Assembly (NCBI RefSeq): GCF_000421485.1
Contig: NZ_ATXC01000002.1
Location: forward strand, 124,001 to 188,000
Reading direction: 5' to 3'
Origin: Desulfurobacterium sp. TC5-1
GTDB lineage: Bacteria; Aquificota; Aquificia; Desulfurobacteriales; Desulfurobacteriaceae
DNA: 64,000 nucleotides
This document shows, piece by piece, positions 1-9,221 of the stretch. The position numbers were made by a program, and so were the translations under genes. The notes under the pieces are model-generated. The model ran no database searches. It was not told the DNA's origin and was given only the letters and a program-made list of their open reading frames with translations. The first letter of the stretch is position 1. Each line of letters starts with the position of its first letter.

Positions 1-1
1 T

Positions 2-178
2 GAATTTCAGAGAATAATACCGTTACCCGTAGAGGTAAAAGAAGAAGGCATAGAGGCAACCTACGACAAGGGAATACTTGAAATAAGACTTCCAAAAGCC
101 GAAACGGCAAAGAAAGAAGTGAAAATAATAGTAAAAGAGCCGGAAGAAAAGGAAAAGGGAGAAAACGAAGAGAAGTAA
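2..178 (+). CDS. Hsp20/alpha-crystallin small heat-shock protein, C-terminal part
   Basis: Open frame entering from the left edge and ending at TAA 176-178; 58 residues are visible. The stretch around 'ATYDKGILEIRLPKAE' is the end of the alpha-crystallin domain, whose last strands carry the A-x-(F/Y)-x-x-G-x-L-x-(I/V)-x-x-P-K signature of Hsp20 chaperones (family knowledge). A short Lys/Glu-rich tail follows (KEPEEKEKGENEEK). Small heat-shock proteins hold unfolded proteins in large oligomers in the cytoplasm. The N-terminus and promoter lie outside the window. Identification rests on this short C-terminal motif only. Confidence 0.75.
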   Translation, partial: EFQRIIPLPVEVKEEGIEATYDKGILEIRLPKAETAKKEVKIIVKEPEEKEKGENEEK

Positions 179-184
179 CCTCCG

Positions 185-210
185 GCGGGGGATTCTTCCC
201 CCGCTTTATT
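185..210 (+). terminator. Rho-independent terminator after the Hsp20 gene
   Basis: Perfect 7-bp GC stem GCGGGGG (185-191) / CCCCCGC (198-204) with a 6-nt loop, followed by TTTATTTCTTT. It begins 6 nt after the Hsp20 stop codon and separates that gene from rlmD. Confidence 0.8.
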
Positions 211-309
211 TCTTTCTCCTCATAAATCTTCACAAATCCCACCGTGGTAAAATTCAATCTGCACCATAAATTTCAACCTAATCACTCCCGACACACATAG
301 GAGGCTTCC

Positions 310-1587
310 TTGCAGATTGAAATTGAAAAACTGGTTTACGGTGGGAAAGGACTCGGAAGATACAGAGGCAGAACATTCTTTGTGCCGTTCACAGCACCTG
401 GAGACATCGTCGAAGTAAGGGAAACATCAAGGAAGAGCGGTTACAGTGAAGGTGAAGTTATAAAAATTCTGAAAAAGGGGAAAAACCGCATAAAACCGCG
501 ATGCCCCTACTTTGGAAAATGCGGAGGATGTGACTGGCAACACATAGATTACGATTCTCAGGTTGAGTTTAAAAGGAGTATCCTTGAAGAGAACCTTCAA
601 AAAATTGGAAGGATAAAAAAACCGAATATCGATGAAGTCATACCATCACCGTCACCCTGGCACTACAGAAACCGAGCCCAGCTAAAGGTTAAAAACGGTA
701 AGGTCGGATTCTACGCAAAGGGAACCCACGAAATTGTTGACATAGACACCTGTTACATTCTAAAAGAGGACATTGCAGGCGCAATTCCAAAAATAAAAGA
801 ACTTGTTAAAAGGCTTGCAACTGAACCAAACGAGGTTCACATATACTCCTCTAACAAGAACGAAGTTATCCTCAAGCTTGTCTATCAGGGAAAGTTTAAA
901 AAGGTAACACTAAGCCTTGAAGAAATCAGAAATATTTTAGAGATAAACGTAATCGGTTTTGGCATCTACAAGACGGGCGAATCTGGATATCCTGAAAGAA
1001 TTAAATTTTTCGGAAAAGACTTTACGTACGAAACGGTAGATAAGTTTAAGTTCCGCGTCAGTGCCGACTCCTTCTTTCAGGTTAACAGATTTCAGGTAGA
1101 AAACCTCATTAAAAAAGTCTCCCGCGGTGCAATGGAATATCAATATCTGCTTGCTGCAGACCTATACTGCGGCGTTGGAACGCTAACAATACCTGTAGGA
1201 AGGTACGTTCACAGGGCTTTTGGAATAGAGGCAAACTTTTCCGCAATAAGCGATGCCCTTTATAATAAAGACATAAATGGACTGAGAAATATAAGCTTTT
1301 ACTGTCGCGAAACGGAAGAGGGTATAGAAATCATTAAAGAAAACAGCCCCGACTTAATAGTTATCGACCCACCAAGGAGTGGCTTAAGCCAGAGAATCAT
1401 AAGGGAAATTGCTTCTCTTCCAAGACTTAAAAGGATTATCTATGTCTCCTGCAATCCGGCAACCCTTGCAAGAGATATAGCACTGTTCTATCAACACGGC
1501 ATTCACATGGAAAAATCAAAACTCATAGATATGTTCCCGCAAACTTACCACATAGAAACAATAGCCTTTTTAAGGAAGGTGAGATAA
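310..1587 (+). CDS. rlmD: 23S rRNA (uracil-C5) methyltransferase, RlmD/TrmA family
   Basis: 425-residue SAM-dependent RNA m5U methyltransferase. An N-terminal TRAM RNA-binding domain (about 1-60) is followed by the cysteines of the family's [4Fe-4S] cluster: C65, C71 and C74, with C148 the likely fourth. The SAM motif DLYCGVGTL is at 284-292, the DPPRSGL motif near 353, and the catalytic Cys is C381 in VSCNPATLARDI. The start is TTG at 310, with the SD GGAGG ending about 5 nt upstream; no ATG fits the conserved N-terminus better. The stop overlaps the pyrD start (TAATG), so the two are probably translationally coupled. Members of this family modify 23S U1939/U747 or tRNA U54; the Fe-S cluster favours rRNA, but the exact site cannot be read from sequence. 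Confidence 0.88.
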   Translation: MQIEIEKLVYGGKGLGRYRGRTFFVPFTAPGDIVEVRETSRKSGYSEGEVIKILKKGKNRIKPRCPYFGKCGGCDWQHIDYDSQVEFKRSILEENLQKIGRIKKPNIDEVIPSPSPWHYRNRAQLKVKNGKVGFYAKGTHEIVDIDTCYILKEDIAGAIPKIKELVKRLATEPNEVHIYSSNKNEVILKLVYQGKFKKVTLSLEEIRNILEINVIGFGIYKTGESGYPERIKFFGKDFTYETVDKFKFRVSADSFFQVNRFQVENLIKKVSRGAMEYQYLLAADLYCGVGTLTIPVGRYVHRAFGIEANFSAISDALYNKDINGLRNISFYCRETEEGIEIIKENSPDLIVIDPPRSGLSQRIIREIASLPRLKRIIYVSCNPATLARDIALFYQHGIHMEKSKLIDMFPQTYHIETIAFLRKVR

Positions 1588-2498
1588 TGGCTGACATAAG
1601 TGTTGAACTTTTTGGTGTAAAGTTTGAAACACCCGTTTGGACTGCTTCAGGCACGTTTGGATTTGGTCTTGAGTACGAAAAGTACACGGACTTAAACCGT
1701 ATAGGTGCCGTGTGTGTTAAAGGTCTATCAATAAAACCTAAAGAGGGAAATCCGCCACCAAGGATATGGGAAACGCCCTGCGGCATGCTTAACTCAATAG
1801 GCCTTCAGAATCCGGGCGTTTACCATTTCATAGAAAAAGTACTGCCAAAACTTAAAAAATACAGACTAAAGGTAATCGCAAATGTTTACGGAACGACCTA
1901 CGAAGAGTACAGGGCAGTTGCAGAAGCCCTTAAAGGTGTTGAAGGCGTTCACGCAGTTGAGGTGAACATCTCCTGTCCAAATGTGAAAAAAGGCGGACTT
2001 GCTTTTGGAACAGATCCGAAAGAAGCGGCAAAAATAACAGAAATTGTAAGGAAAGCCACAGATAAACCCGTAATAATGAAGCTCTCACCAAACGTTACAA
2101 ACATTGTGGAAATAGCAAAAGCCGTAGAAGAAGCCGGAGCAGATGCAATATCCGCCATAAATACCCTCCTTGGTATGGCAATAGACATAAGAACTAAAAA
2201 ACCCAGGCTAAAAAATGTAGTAGGCGGACTTTCCGGTCCCGCCATAAAGCCGGTAGCTGTAAGAATGGTCTTCCAGATAGCGAAAGCGGTATCCATTCCC
2301 GTAATAGGAATTGGCGGTATAACCACCTGGGAAGACGCCGTTGAATTCATAATAGCAGGAGCTTCAGCCGTTCAGGTTGGAACGGCAAATTTCCTCAATC
2401 CAAACGCTGCTGTTGAGATCGCTGAAGGCATTAAAAAATATCTTGAAGATAATGGACATAGATGCATTGAAGAGATAAAAGGAAAAGTTAAAGTGTGA
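1587..2498 (+). CDS. pyrD: dihydroorotate dehydrogenase, class 1B catalytic subunit
   Basis: 303-residue FMN enzyme oxidising dihydroorotate to orotate, fourth step of pyrimidine synthesis. The N-terminus carries 'TASGTFGFGLEY' and the loop 'GMLNSIGLQNPG' of class 1B enzymes. The catalytic base is a cysteine, C130 in NISCPN; class 2 enzymes have Ser. FMN-phosphate motifs GIGGI and GASAVQVGTA are near the C-terminus. Class 1B enzymes normally pair with an Fe-S/FAD subunit PyrK to pass electrons to NAD; no pyrK is adjacent here. The start ATG overlaps the rlmD stop by one base. Confidence 0.95.
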   Translation: MADISVELFGVKFETPVWTASGTFGFGLEYEKYTDLNRIGAVCVKGLSIKPKEGNPPPRIWETPCGMLNSIGLQNPGVYHFIEKVLPKLKKYRLKVIANVYGTTYEEYRAVAEALKGVEGVHAVEVNISCPNVKKGGLAFGTDPKEAAKITEIVRKATDKPVIMKLSPNVTNIVEIAKAVEEAGADAISAINTLLGMAIDIRTKKPRLKNVVGGLSGPAIKPVAVRMVFQIAKAVSIPVIGIGGITTWEDAVEFIIAGASAVQVGTANFLNPNAAVEIAEGIKKYLEDNGHRCIEEIKGKVKV

Positions 2499-2521
2499 AA
2501 AGGGCGCCTAAAGCGCCCTTT
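2499..2521. terminator. Bidirectional terminator between convergent pyrD and the LamG gene
   Basis: Perfect inverted repeat AAAGGGCGC (2499-2507) / GCGCCCTTT (2513-2521). The flanking A and T runs let it serve both strands; it fills the whole 24-nt gap between two convergent genes. Confidence 0.85.
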
Positions 2522-2522
2522 C

Positions 2523-4106
2523 TCATCTCATGTTAAAGTAGAGAACTTTCCTTACATTACCGTTTACCAAAATATCCACCTCATACTTTCCCTGCGGCCA
2601 GTTTCTGTTCGGCGGCATTTCAAGGTAAAACTTGAGATAATTTTTGGTGACTGGACGGCTCAACGTAATGGATTTTCTTATGATGTACTCTTTTTCACCG
2701 GAGGGTCTAAAGTAGTACCAGACGGTGTCTATGTTTGCCTTTGCAGATGATGAGATTTCACATACGGCGTAAACACTTCTTGTATTGACTGGAAACGCTG
2801 GTTGAGTGCCTGCCCTCTCAAAAGCAGCAACAGAAAGCTCATTCATCACGGCACATCTGCCAAATCTTACTATACCAGCCGGTTTTTGATTGAAGGTAGT
2901 TTGAGGCTTTTTAATAACACTGCTGCTTCTATACAGAGCAGCTACCTGTTCAGGAGAAAGGGCATAGTTGAATATCTTTACTTCATCAATCATTCCTTTA
3001 AAGTCCGGATCAAAAAAGCTCCAGTTTGAATGGCCTATAAAGTTCTGGAATCTCTCAACGTTGGCGACAGAATTTCCGAATTTTTGAGCAACTTTTCGCC
3101 CATTTATGTAGATAGCCATTTCTCTATTACTGTTGTTTATTGTAAAGCAGTAAAATTTTGCCTTTCCGTTTTCTATACCGCCGGGATAAGTTAATCTTCC
3201 AACACTTCGGTTTATATTGCCGTCACTGTTTATCCAGCTTTCAACGGCGATGTTGTTGGTTGTTCCCACCCTTCCAAACCAAACGTTCATTCCGTTAGAA
3301 TCACCGGGACCGTTTCCAAAATCAACTATCCTTTCAAAATTTCTCGGCTCTTCAAACCTTGCCCATGCACAGACACTCATTCCTTTGCTCCAGATTGCAC
3401 CAAAAGGTGGAAGTTTCACATAACCGTTGCCCGAAAAGTAAAGAGCTTTCCCCTTTGCACCGTTAACACACGCCACGTTACCCTTTATTTCACCATCCTG
3501 CCCGTGACCTGAATAGTCTTTAGCAGTGCAGGTATCAAAGCTGTAGTAGGCAACAGGTCTTCTATCAAGCTTTATAGAAGAACGGAAAACAGGTTTTATC
3601 TCGTCAATAAAAGCGTACTCAAAAAACCAGCCGTTAGCCTTTGCAAAAAGGTCAACAGTCGTGTATCTCCTATTATTCCTCACAGGTATCGTATATACGT
3701 ACCACCTCTTCCCATCCACCGTGGCAGTCTTTACTGTCTTCCCGTTAACCTTAAGAACCATAACCCAATCGCCATTCCTATTACCAGCCACTTTCACTCT
3801 AATAGCTTTTATGTTCCGCTGTGGAAATCTGCACCTCAGGTGAGCCGGAACTGACGTTGAAACAGGATGAAGATAAAATGCACCCCCGCTACCACCCGGT
3901 GGAGGATTTGCATCGCCTATTGTCCTTATCGGATACTTCCAGCCAAAATGCTCCTGACTGTGATATATCGGTGTGCTTATTGTCTGGACAATCTGACAGT
4001 AGTTTGCCCAGTTTTCCTGATAGGCGAAGGCAAAGCCGGTATAAATAATAGAAAGTAGAAAAGCAAAACAGACAGTTAAAAAACATGGCTTTTTAAAAGA
4101 AACCAT
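2523..4106 (-). CDS. secreted LamG/concanavalin-A-like domain protein
   Basis: 527 residues from ATG 4106, chosen because GGGAGG lies 5 nt upstream and a clear signal peptide follows (MVSFKK, hydrophobic core, cleavage near FAFA|YQ). The frame could open 15 codons earlier but without an RBS. The middle, starting RPVAYYSFD with 'AKDYSGHGQDGEIKG' and ending 'MIDEVKIFNYALSPEQVAALY', is a LamG_3 jelly-roll domain, usually a carbohydrate or protein binding module. An N-terminal beta-rich region and a C-terminal Ig-like region (W-P-x-G-x-Y-x-V motif) flank it. Likely exported to periplasm or surface. No anchor is visible and the ligand is unknown. It is monocistronic, convergent with pyrD. Confidence 0.8.
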   Translation of the reverse strand: MVSFKKPCFLTVCFAFLLSIIYTGFAFAYQENWANYCQIVQTISTPIYHSQEHFGWKYPIRTIGDANPPPGGSGGAFYLHPVSTSVPAHLRCRFPQRNIKAIRVKVAGNRNGDWVMVLKVNGKTVKTATVDGKRWYVYTIPVRNNRRYTTVDLFAKANGWFFEYAFIDEIKPVFRSSIKLDRRPVAYYSFDTCTAKDYSGHGQDGEIKGNVACVNGAKGKALYFSGNGYVKLPPFGAIWSKGMSVCAWARFEEPRNFERIVDFGNGPGDSNGMNVWFGRVGTTNNIAVESWINSDGNINRSVGRLTYPGGIENGKAKFYCFTINNSNREMAIYINGRKVAQKFGNSVANVERFQNFIGHSNWSFFDPDFKGMIDEVKIFNYALSPEQVAALYRSSSVIKKPQTTFNQKPAGIVRFGRCAVMNELSVAAFERAGTQPAFPVNTRSVYAVCEISSSAKANIDTVWYYFRPSGEKEYIIRKSITLSRPVTKNYLKFYLEMPPNRNWPQGKYEVDILVNGNVRKVLYFNMR

Positions 4107-4222
4107 ATTTCCTCCCCGAAAGATAAATTGAGAAGTTGACGGAAAAGCCACCCCCTCGTAACTAAATTTATATTAAAAATTTTTAAGAGTAAAGATTTAT
4201 GGATGGGAAATTTGCTTTTTTC

Positions 4223-4489
4223 CTACGAGGAAAAAAGGGCTTTGACTTTTGCAAGAAGAAGCTCATACTCAAGGTAGATAGAATCCACAAAAGCCTGAAG
4301 AGGATCTTCTTCCGTGAGACTTTCAGCAAAGTGTTCTTTCAAAAATTCAACAACTGCCTTTTCAAAACTGTCCCTATCGTGATTTTCTCTCTCTTCTTCG
4401 ATAGCTTTAGAGAGAGCTTCCTCTTTTGAAAGCCCTCTCTCTATGTTGTTTTTATATTTCTCTTCAAGTTTCTTTTTAATCTCTTCCAT
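4223..4489 (-). CDS. small conserved-looking hypothetical protein coupled to infB
   Basis: 88 residues, strongly charged and helical, no Cys, no signal peptide or membrane segment. It is not recognised. Its ATG overlaps the infB stop (TAATG at 4489), so it is probably translated by coupling after infB. Acidic/Lys-rich helical composition suggests a cytoplasmic helical bundle, but no function can be given. The gene is real on grounds of coupling and codon pattern. Confidence 0.6.
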   Translation of the reverse strand: MEEIKKKLEEKYKNNIERGLSKEEALSKAIEEERENHDRDSFEKAVVEFLKEHFAESLTEEDPLQAFVDSIYLEYELLLAKVKALFSS

Positions 4490-7110
4490 TACAGTTCTCT
4501 CTCAACGGTTTCTATTGTGTAACACTCCACGACATCACCAACCTTAATGTCGTTAAAGTTCTCAAGTCCAAGACCACATTCGTATCCAGCCTGCACTTCC
4601 CTGACGTCATCTTTAAACCTCTTTAAGGATGCAATCTTACCGTCGTAGATGATGACACCGTCTCTCACAAGTCTCACATTGGCGTTTCTTCTTATAACAC
4701 CATCTTTAACGTAGCAACCGGCAACGGTTCCAACTTTCGGCACCTTAAATGTTGCTCTCACTTCAGCACTTCCAAGGTAAACCTCTTTTTCCTCAGGCTG
4801 GAGGAGACCCTGCATGGCTTTTTTGACTTCATCAACAATGTCGTAAATAACACGGTAAGTACGCATATCAACTTTTTCTCTCTCTGCCGCTTTTCTGGCA
4901 GCAGAATCAGGCCTGACGTTAAATCCAACAATAATGGCGTTTGACGCTGCCGCAAGCATCACATCGTTTTCAGTAATGGGACCAACACCTGCGTGTATTA
5001 TCTTAACTTTAACTTCATCTGTTGAAAGTTCTTCAAGGGATTTACGTATAGCCTCTATTGAACCTTGAGCATCGGCCTTAAGAACGATGTTAAGTTCTTT
5101 AACTTCACCTTCCTGTATCTGAGCAAAAAGGTCTTCAAGGGATACTCTCTTTTCCTTCTCAAGAGCAGATTCTCTGGCAAGCTCCTGTCTCTTCTCTGCT
5201 ATCTTCCTTGCCGTCTTTTCATCCTTAACAACATAGAATTTATCACCAGCAAGAGGCACATCTTCAAGGCCGAGAATCTCAACAGCCATTGAAGGTCCTG
5301 CCTCTTTAACAGGCTTTCCTTTATCATCAAACATAGCTCTTATCTTGCCTGCGTAGAGACCTGCAACAATCGGATCACCAACTTTAAGCGTTCCGGACTG
5401 CACCAGCAACGTTGCAACAGGACCTCTCTGTTTATCAAGTTTAGCCTCAAGAACAACGCCACGAGCCTTTTTATTGGGATTAGCTTTAAGTTCCATGAGT
5501 TCAGCCTGAAGTGCAATCATCTCAAGAAGTTCATCAACACCTTCACCGGTTTTTGCTGAAACGGGCACCATAATAGTTGTGCCACCCCAGTCTTCAGGAA
5601 TAAGGCCATGCTGCGTTAACTCCTGCTTAACTCTATCGGGATTTGCACCGGGTTTATCAATCTTGTTAATAGCGACAATTATAGGCACACCAGCAGCCTG
5701 AGCATGGTTTATGGCCTCTATGGTTTGAGGCATAACGCCGTCATCTGCCGCAACGACAAGAACGGCGATATCTGTTACCTGCGCTCCCCTTGCCCTCATT
5801 GCGGTGAAGGCTTCATGTCCCGGCGTGTCAAGGAAGGTAATCCTTTTCTTTCCTTCAGTTGTATCAACCTCTACAATGGAAGCACCTATGTGCTGCGTAA
5901 TTCCGCCGGCTTCACGTTCGGCAACTTTTGTGTTTCTTATGTAGTCAAGGAGTGTCGTTTTTCCGTGGTCAACGTGTCCCATTACGGTTACAACGGGAGG
6001 TCTTGGTTTAAGATCCTCCGGTTTGTCCTCTGTCTCTTCAAGTTCCGCCTCAAGGACAGCCTCTTCCTCTTCGGCACCTTCAAGCTTTGCAACTTTTCCG
6101 TATTTTTCAACAAGCTTACTTACCGTTTCAAAATCTATCGCCTGATTAATGGTCACAAACTTACCAAGAGATATAAGGTCTGCGATAAGCTTATTAGGGT
6201 CTTCGCCCATCTTTTCGGCAAGCTCTCTAACAGAAATAACTTCCGGAACAATAACCGTTTTAGCTTTCTCTTCCTCTTCAATGAGCCTTTGAAGCTGTTC
6301 TTCTTCAGAGAGCTGCTCAAAAGGAACCTCTTCAGGTTTCTCTTCTTTTTTCTTTTTCTTCTTACGCTTTTTAGCCTTTGCCCTGTTTTTCTCTTCTATT
6401 TTACGCATAAGTTCCATAAAGTGCTTCTCACTTTCTCTCTCTTTCTCTTCTCTCTTTTTCTCAGCTATTATCGCTTCTTCCGTCTTGGGTTTCTCTTTCT
6501 CCCTCTGTTCTTTGGTTGAAGCGACCAACTTTTCAAGCTGTTCCCTCGTGATTTTTTCCTCTTTTTTAGAAGCTGGCGCAGGACGCCTTCTGTCTCTCTG
6601 AGGATGCCTTCTGTCTCTCCTCTCTCTGTGACCTTTTTCTCCCTTTTCTTCCTCTCTCCTGCGAGGAGAACGACGCCTTCTGCGCCTTTTCGCAAGCTCT
6701 TCAGGTGAAAGAATCCTTACATCCTTCTTTTCTCTCTGTCTTCTTTCTCTTCTTGTCTCTTTTTCACCTTTTTTCTCTTCCTGTCTCTCAACTTTTTGAG
6801 AAGGAATGTTTGGTTTCAAAGGTTTAACTTCTTTTTCTGAAACAGTCTTCTCGGCAGAGACTTCAGGTTTCTCCACTTTTTCTATTTTTACAGGTTCTTT
6901 TTTCTGTTCAGCAGGTTTTTCTTTTCTTTTAACTGCAGGTTTCTTTTCAGGAGGTTTAATAAACTCCTTAACAAGCATAACCTGTTTTTCGTCAAGCCCT
7001 GACTGAGCATTTTTTACCTGAATATCAAGCTCATTTTTAAGTTTCTCTATCAGCTCTTTTGAACTCATTCCAAGTTCTTTAGCAAGCTGATACACTCTCG
7101 TCTTAGCCAA
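4489..7110 (-). CDS. infB: translation initiation factor IF-2
   Basis: 873-residue GTPase that delivers initiator fMet-tRNA to the 30S subunit. The N-terminal winged-helix IF2_N motif ([20 protein letters not shown]) comes first. A long, very charged Lys/Glu/Arg linker (about 60-290) follows, then a second IF2_N motif ([19 protein letters not shown]). The G domain shows GHVDHGKT (G1), DTPGHEAF (G3) and NKIDKP (G4), followed by domains II-IV. The start is TTG 7110, six bases after GGAGG. Its reverse strand carries a long open frame (5704-6519) that is only a composition shadow. It lies 59 nt downstream of yraN and may share the rplS promoter. Confidence 0.97.
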   Translation of the reverse strand: MAKTRVYQLAKELGMSSKELIEKLKNELDIQVKNAQSGLDEKQVMLVKEFIKPPEKKPAVKRKEKPAEQKKEPVKIEKVEKPEVSAEKTVSEKEVKPLKPNIPSQKVERQEEKKGEKETRRERRQREKKDVRILSPEELAKRRRRRRSPRRREEEKGEKGHRERRDRRHPQRDRRRPAPASKKEEKITREQLEKLVASTKEQREKEKPKTEEAIIAEKKREEKERESEKHFMELMRKIEEKNRAKAKKRKKKKKKEEKPEEVPFEQLSEEEQLQRLIEEEEKAKTVIVPEVISVRELAEKMGEDPNKLIADLISLGKFVTINQAIDFETVSKLVEKYGKVAKLEGAEEEEAVLEAELEETEDKPEDLKPRPPVVTVMGHVDHGKTTLLDYIRNTKVAEREAGGITQHIGASIVEVDTTEGKKRITFLDTPGHEAFTAMRARGAQVTDIAVLVVAADDGVMPQTIEAINHAQAAGVPIIVAINKIDKPGANPDRVKQELTQHGLIPEDWGGTTIMVPVSAKTGEGVDELLEMIALQAELMELKANPNKKARGVVLEAKLDKQRGPVATLLVQSGTLKVGDPIVAGLYAGKIRAMFDDKGKPVKEAGPSMAVEILGLEDVPLAGDKFYVVKDEKTARKIAEKRQELARESALEKEKRVSLEDLFAQIQEGEVKELNIVLKADAQGSIEAIRKSLEELSTDEVKVKIIHAGVGPITENDVMLAAASNAIIVGFNVRPDSAARKAAEREKVDMRTYRVIYDIVDEVKKAMQGLLQPEEKEVYLGSAEVRATFKVPKVGTVAGCYVKDGVIRRNANVRLVRDGVIIYDGKIASLKRFKDDVREVQAGYECGLGLENFNDIKVGDVVECYTIETVEREL

Positions 7111-7169
7111 TTACAACCTCCAAATTGTTTACGCCTTAAATATAAACACCCGCGCAATTATATCAACTT

Positions 7170-7535
7170 TTAAAAGGCGTTTTCTATGTGGTTAACTTTT
7201 ACCCGACCTTCACCTTTTTCAATTCCTATAACATCAAACCTCAAACTCTCAAACTTAACCTTATAAGTACTTAAAAACTTAAAAGCTGCTTTCTTTACTC
7301 TTTCTATCTTCCTCTGGGTTACAGCCTCTTCAGGCATAACATGAGAACCGGATTTCCTTAATTTTACCTCAACAAACACAACTGTTTTAGAATAAGGATC
7401 AAAAGCAACAATATCAATTTCGCCGTAATAACTCCTGAAATTTCTCTTCAAAATAGAGTAACCTTTCTTGAGTAGATATCGGGAAGCAATCCTTTCCCCT
7501 TCTTCCCCTGAATTTACACTCTCTAACCCGCCCAA
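7170..7535 (-). CDS. yraN: YraN/UPF0102 family nuclease-fold protein
   Basis: 121 residues from TTG 7535, chosen because AGGAGG is 4 nt upstream and this gives the usual family length; an ATG nine codons earlier (7562) has no RBS. Family motifs are G-E-x-x-A-x-x-(Y/F)-L near the N-terminus, then 'GEIDIVA' and 'VFVEVKLR', the D/E-x-K core of an endonuclease-like fold, and a C-terminal 'RFDVIGIE'. YraN homologues follow rnhB in many genomes and are linked to DNA processing, but the activity is not settled. The gene lies inside the 3' end of the rnhB frame (see finding). Confidence 0.85.
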   Translation of the reverse strand: MGGLESVNSGEEGERIASRYLLKKGYSILKRNFRSYYGEIDIVAFDPYSKTVVFVEVKLRKSGSHVMPEEAVTQRKIERVKKAAFKFLSTYKVKFESLRFDVIGIEKGEGRVKVNHIENAF

Positions 7536-8124
7536 AACTCCTCCTGTGAACAGGTGAAGCACCGTTTTCTCTGAGTAAAATTATATGCTCTTTCGTAGGA
7601 TAACCCTTATGCTTTTTAAAATTATATTCAGGAAACACCTCATGAATAGATTCCATTATAAAATCCCTTGTAACCTTTGCAACAATACTTGCAGCGGCGC
7701 AGGAAAGGCTTTTTTCATCACCTTTAACAAGATTGAGCTGATTCTTTCCAAAAGGAAGGAGAAAAACCGCATCGGTGACTGCAAAATCAGGTTTCACAGA
7801 TAAAGATTCAACCGCCCTCATCATTGCCAGCTTTGTTGCATTTAAAATGTTTATTTCGTCTATTTCAATGCTGTCAGCAAAACCAACACCAACAGATATG
7901 GCCTTTTCAAAAATTTCAAAAAAAAGAGCTTTCCTCTGCTTCTCGGAAAGTTTTTTTGAATCTCTAAAGATAAAAGGCGAAATTCCTTTTGGAAAGACAA
8001 CTGCGGCAGCAACAACGGGACCCGCAAGGGGGCCCCGTCCAGCCTCATCTATACCAACAACATACTTTTTTCCTGACTGCCACAGTTTTGACTCATAAAA
8101 TATTATTTTTTCTTTGTCATCCAC
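7414..8124 (-). CDS. rnhB: ribonuclease HII
   Basis: 236-residue RNase that nicks RNA-DNA hybrids and removes misincorporated ribonucleotides. The active-site block is [19 protein letters not shown] (D and E catalytic), followed by [23 protein letters not shown] and 'HKGYPTKEH'. The canonical end HRRSF is at 193-197, but the frame continues 39 more residues with no family counterpart that I recognise. Start is GTG 8124, inside the last codons of rplS (22-nt overlap) with a weak GAAAGAG RBS. No better start exists before the conserved block. Transcribed with rplS and yraN. Confidence 0.92.
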   Translation of the reverse strand: MDDKEKIIFYESKLWQSGKKYVVGIDEAGRGPLAGPVVAAAVVFPKGISPFIFRDSKKLSEKQRKALFFEIFEKAISVGVGFADSIEIDEINILNATKLAMMRAVESLSVKPDFAVTDAVFLLPFGKNQLNLVKGDEKSLSCAAASIVAKVTRDFIMESIHEVFPEYNFKKHKGYPTKEHIILLRENGASPVHRRSFGRVRECKFRGRRGKDCFPISTQERLLYFEEKFQELLRRN

Positions 8125-8480
8125 TCTTTCTTCTCTTTAATTCTTGCAGCCTTACCCTTACGCTCTCTGAGGTAGTAAAGTCTTGCTCTTCTTACAATAC
8201 CTCTCTTGAGAACTTCAACCCTTTCAATCACCGTAGCATTAAACGGGAAAATCCTCTCAACACCGATTCCGTAAGAAACCTTCCTCACGGTAAAAGTACC
8301 GTCTGTGCCACTGCCTCTCTTTCTGATAACAACACCTTCAAATGCCTGGACTCTCTCCTTGTCACCCTCTTTCACTTTAACATAAACTCTTACGGTATCA
8401 CCAGGCCTGAAGTCAGGAAGAGGGACCTTTGCGGCGTACTTCTCCTTTACCGCCTGCATAAGCTCGTCCATTCCAGCCAT
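8103..8480 (-). CDS. rplS: 50S ribosomal protein L19
   Basis: 125 residues; the block '[15 protein letters not shown]' followed by '[12 protein letters not shown]' and '[11 protein letters not shown]' is diagnostic of L19, which sits at the 30S-50S interface. The C-terminus is extended and basic. ATG 8480 has GGAGG 7 nt upstream. First gene after a strong promoter at 8525-8552, with rnhB and yraN overlapping behind it. Confidence 0.97.
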   Translation of the reverse strand: MAGMDELMQAVKEKYAAKVPLPDFRPGDTVRVYVKVKEGDKERVQAFEGVVIRKRGSGTDGTFTVRKVSYGIGVERIFPFNATVIERVEVLKRGIVRRARLYYLRERKGKAARIKEKKEWMTKKK

Positions 8481-8524
8481 ATCTAAAACCTCCAGAATTC
8501 ATTTCACCGCTGTGCGAAGTTCAA

Positions 8525-8552
8525 ATTATATTTGGAAAATTGGAAAAGTCAA
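8525..8552 (-). promoter_or_regulatory. sigma70-type promoter for rplS-rnhB-yraN
   Basis: On the minus strand TTGACT (8552-8547), a 16-nt spacer, then TATAAT (8530-8525). The start codon of rplS is about 45 nt downstream of the -10 box. Ten or eleven of twelve consensus positions match. Confidence 0.75.
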
Positions 8553-8675
8553 CCGCCGAAGGGAAATCAAGCATCTTTACACCACTTAGGCTTTCCAGGT
8601 AAGCATTTTAAAGATATTTATTGAACGACTGGAATTTATTTTTTAAAAATTTCAGACTTTAACGGATAATTGCAA

Positions 8676-8705
8676 TTGACAATGCAAATTAAAATAAATT
8701 AAAAT
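8676..8705 (+). promoter_or_regulatory. sigma70-type promoter for the DUF4332 gene
   Basis: TTGACA (8676-8681), an 18-nt AT-rich spacer, TAAAAT (8700-8705), then 32 nt of AT-rich leader to the ATG. The leader contains GGGGG 6 nt before the start codon. Confidence 0.65.
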
Positions 8706-8737
8706 TTATTAAACAAATCCATTATTGGGGGTTAATC

Positions 8738-9145
8738 ATGGGAAGAAAAATTACAGAAATTGAAGGAATTGGAAATGCTTATGCCGAAAAATTAGCAGAA
8801 ATAGGCATAGCAACTGTGGAGGACCTCCTTGAGAAAGGAGCTACTGCAAAAGGAAGGGAAGAAATTTCCGAGAAAACAGGCATATCAAAAAAGACAATTT
8901 TAAACTGGGTAAACAGAGCAGATCTGATGCGGATAAAAGGTGTTGGTGAAGAATATGCCGACCTTTTAGAAGCCGGCGGCGTTGACAGTGTTCCTGAACT
9001 CGCAAGGAGAAATCCAGAAAACCTGTACAGGAAACTAAAAGAGGTAAACGAGCAGAAAAAATTAGTACGTCAGATTCCGGGGATAAAACAGATAGAGAAC
9101 TGGATAGAGCAGGCTAAAGAATTGCCTAAAAAAGTTACACATTAA
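8738..9145 (+). CDS. DUF4332 helix-hairpin-helix protein
   Basis: 135 residues with two tandem helix-hairpin-helix-like units: 'EIEGIGNAYAEKLAEIGI' near the N-terminus and 'RIKGVGEEYADLLEAGGV' near residue 67. This is the pattern of DUF4332 proteins, related to the HhH regions of DNA ligases and helicases. Sequence-non-specific nucleic-acid binding is therefore likely, but the role is unknown. The gene has its own strong promoter and a hairpin behind it, so it is probably monocistronic and well expressed. Confidence 0.75.
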   Translation: MGRKITEIEGIGNAYAEKLAEIGIATVEDLLEKGATAKGREEISEKTGISKKTILNWVNRADLMRIKGVGEEYADLLEAGGVDSVPELARRNPENLYRKLKEVNEQKKLVRQIPGIKQIENWIEQAKELPKKVTH

Positions 9146-9172
9146 AAAAAGGGGGGGCTTTTGCACCCCCTA
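9144..9172. terminator. GC hairpin with A run, terminator-like
   Basis: AAAAAAA followed by GGGGGGGC-TTTT-GCACCCCC (9151-9170). One mismatch interrupts the stem. On the plus strand the tail is TAAAAAATAA, not a T run, whereas the minus strand would have a perfect T7 tail. Its position right after the DUF4332 stop supports a terminator. Confidence 0.5.
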
Positions 9173-9221
9173 AAAAATAAAGAGAAGGATAAAACAAAAA
9201 TTTGAGGGATAGGAGGCAGGA

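Noticed and set aside
4107-4222. GC-richer leader (GAGGGGGTGGCTTTTCC region) ahead of the LamG gene as a possible riboswitch
   Set aside because: No match to any riboswitch consensus I know (c-di-GMP, fluoride, preQ1, SAM); only short ambiguous stems are visible. The 116-nt gap otherwise holds the gene's RBS and an unclear AT-rich promoter.
5704-6519. 271-codon plus-strand frame opposite infB
   Set aside because: It lies fully antisense to the low-complexity Lys/Glu linker and G domain of IF-2, is Phe/Leu-rich as expected for such a shadow, and has no RBS or family motif.
7989-8486. 165-codon plus-strand frame across rnhB and rplS
   Set aside because: Antisense to two certain genes, with no recognisable domain and poor codon pattern.
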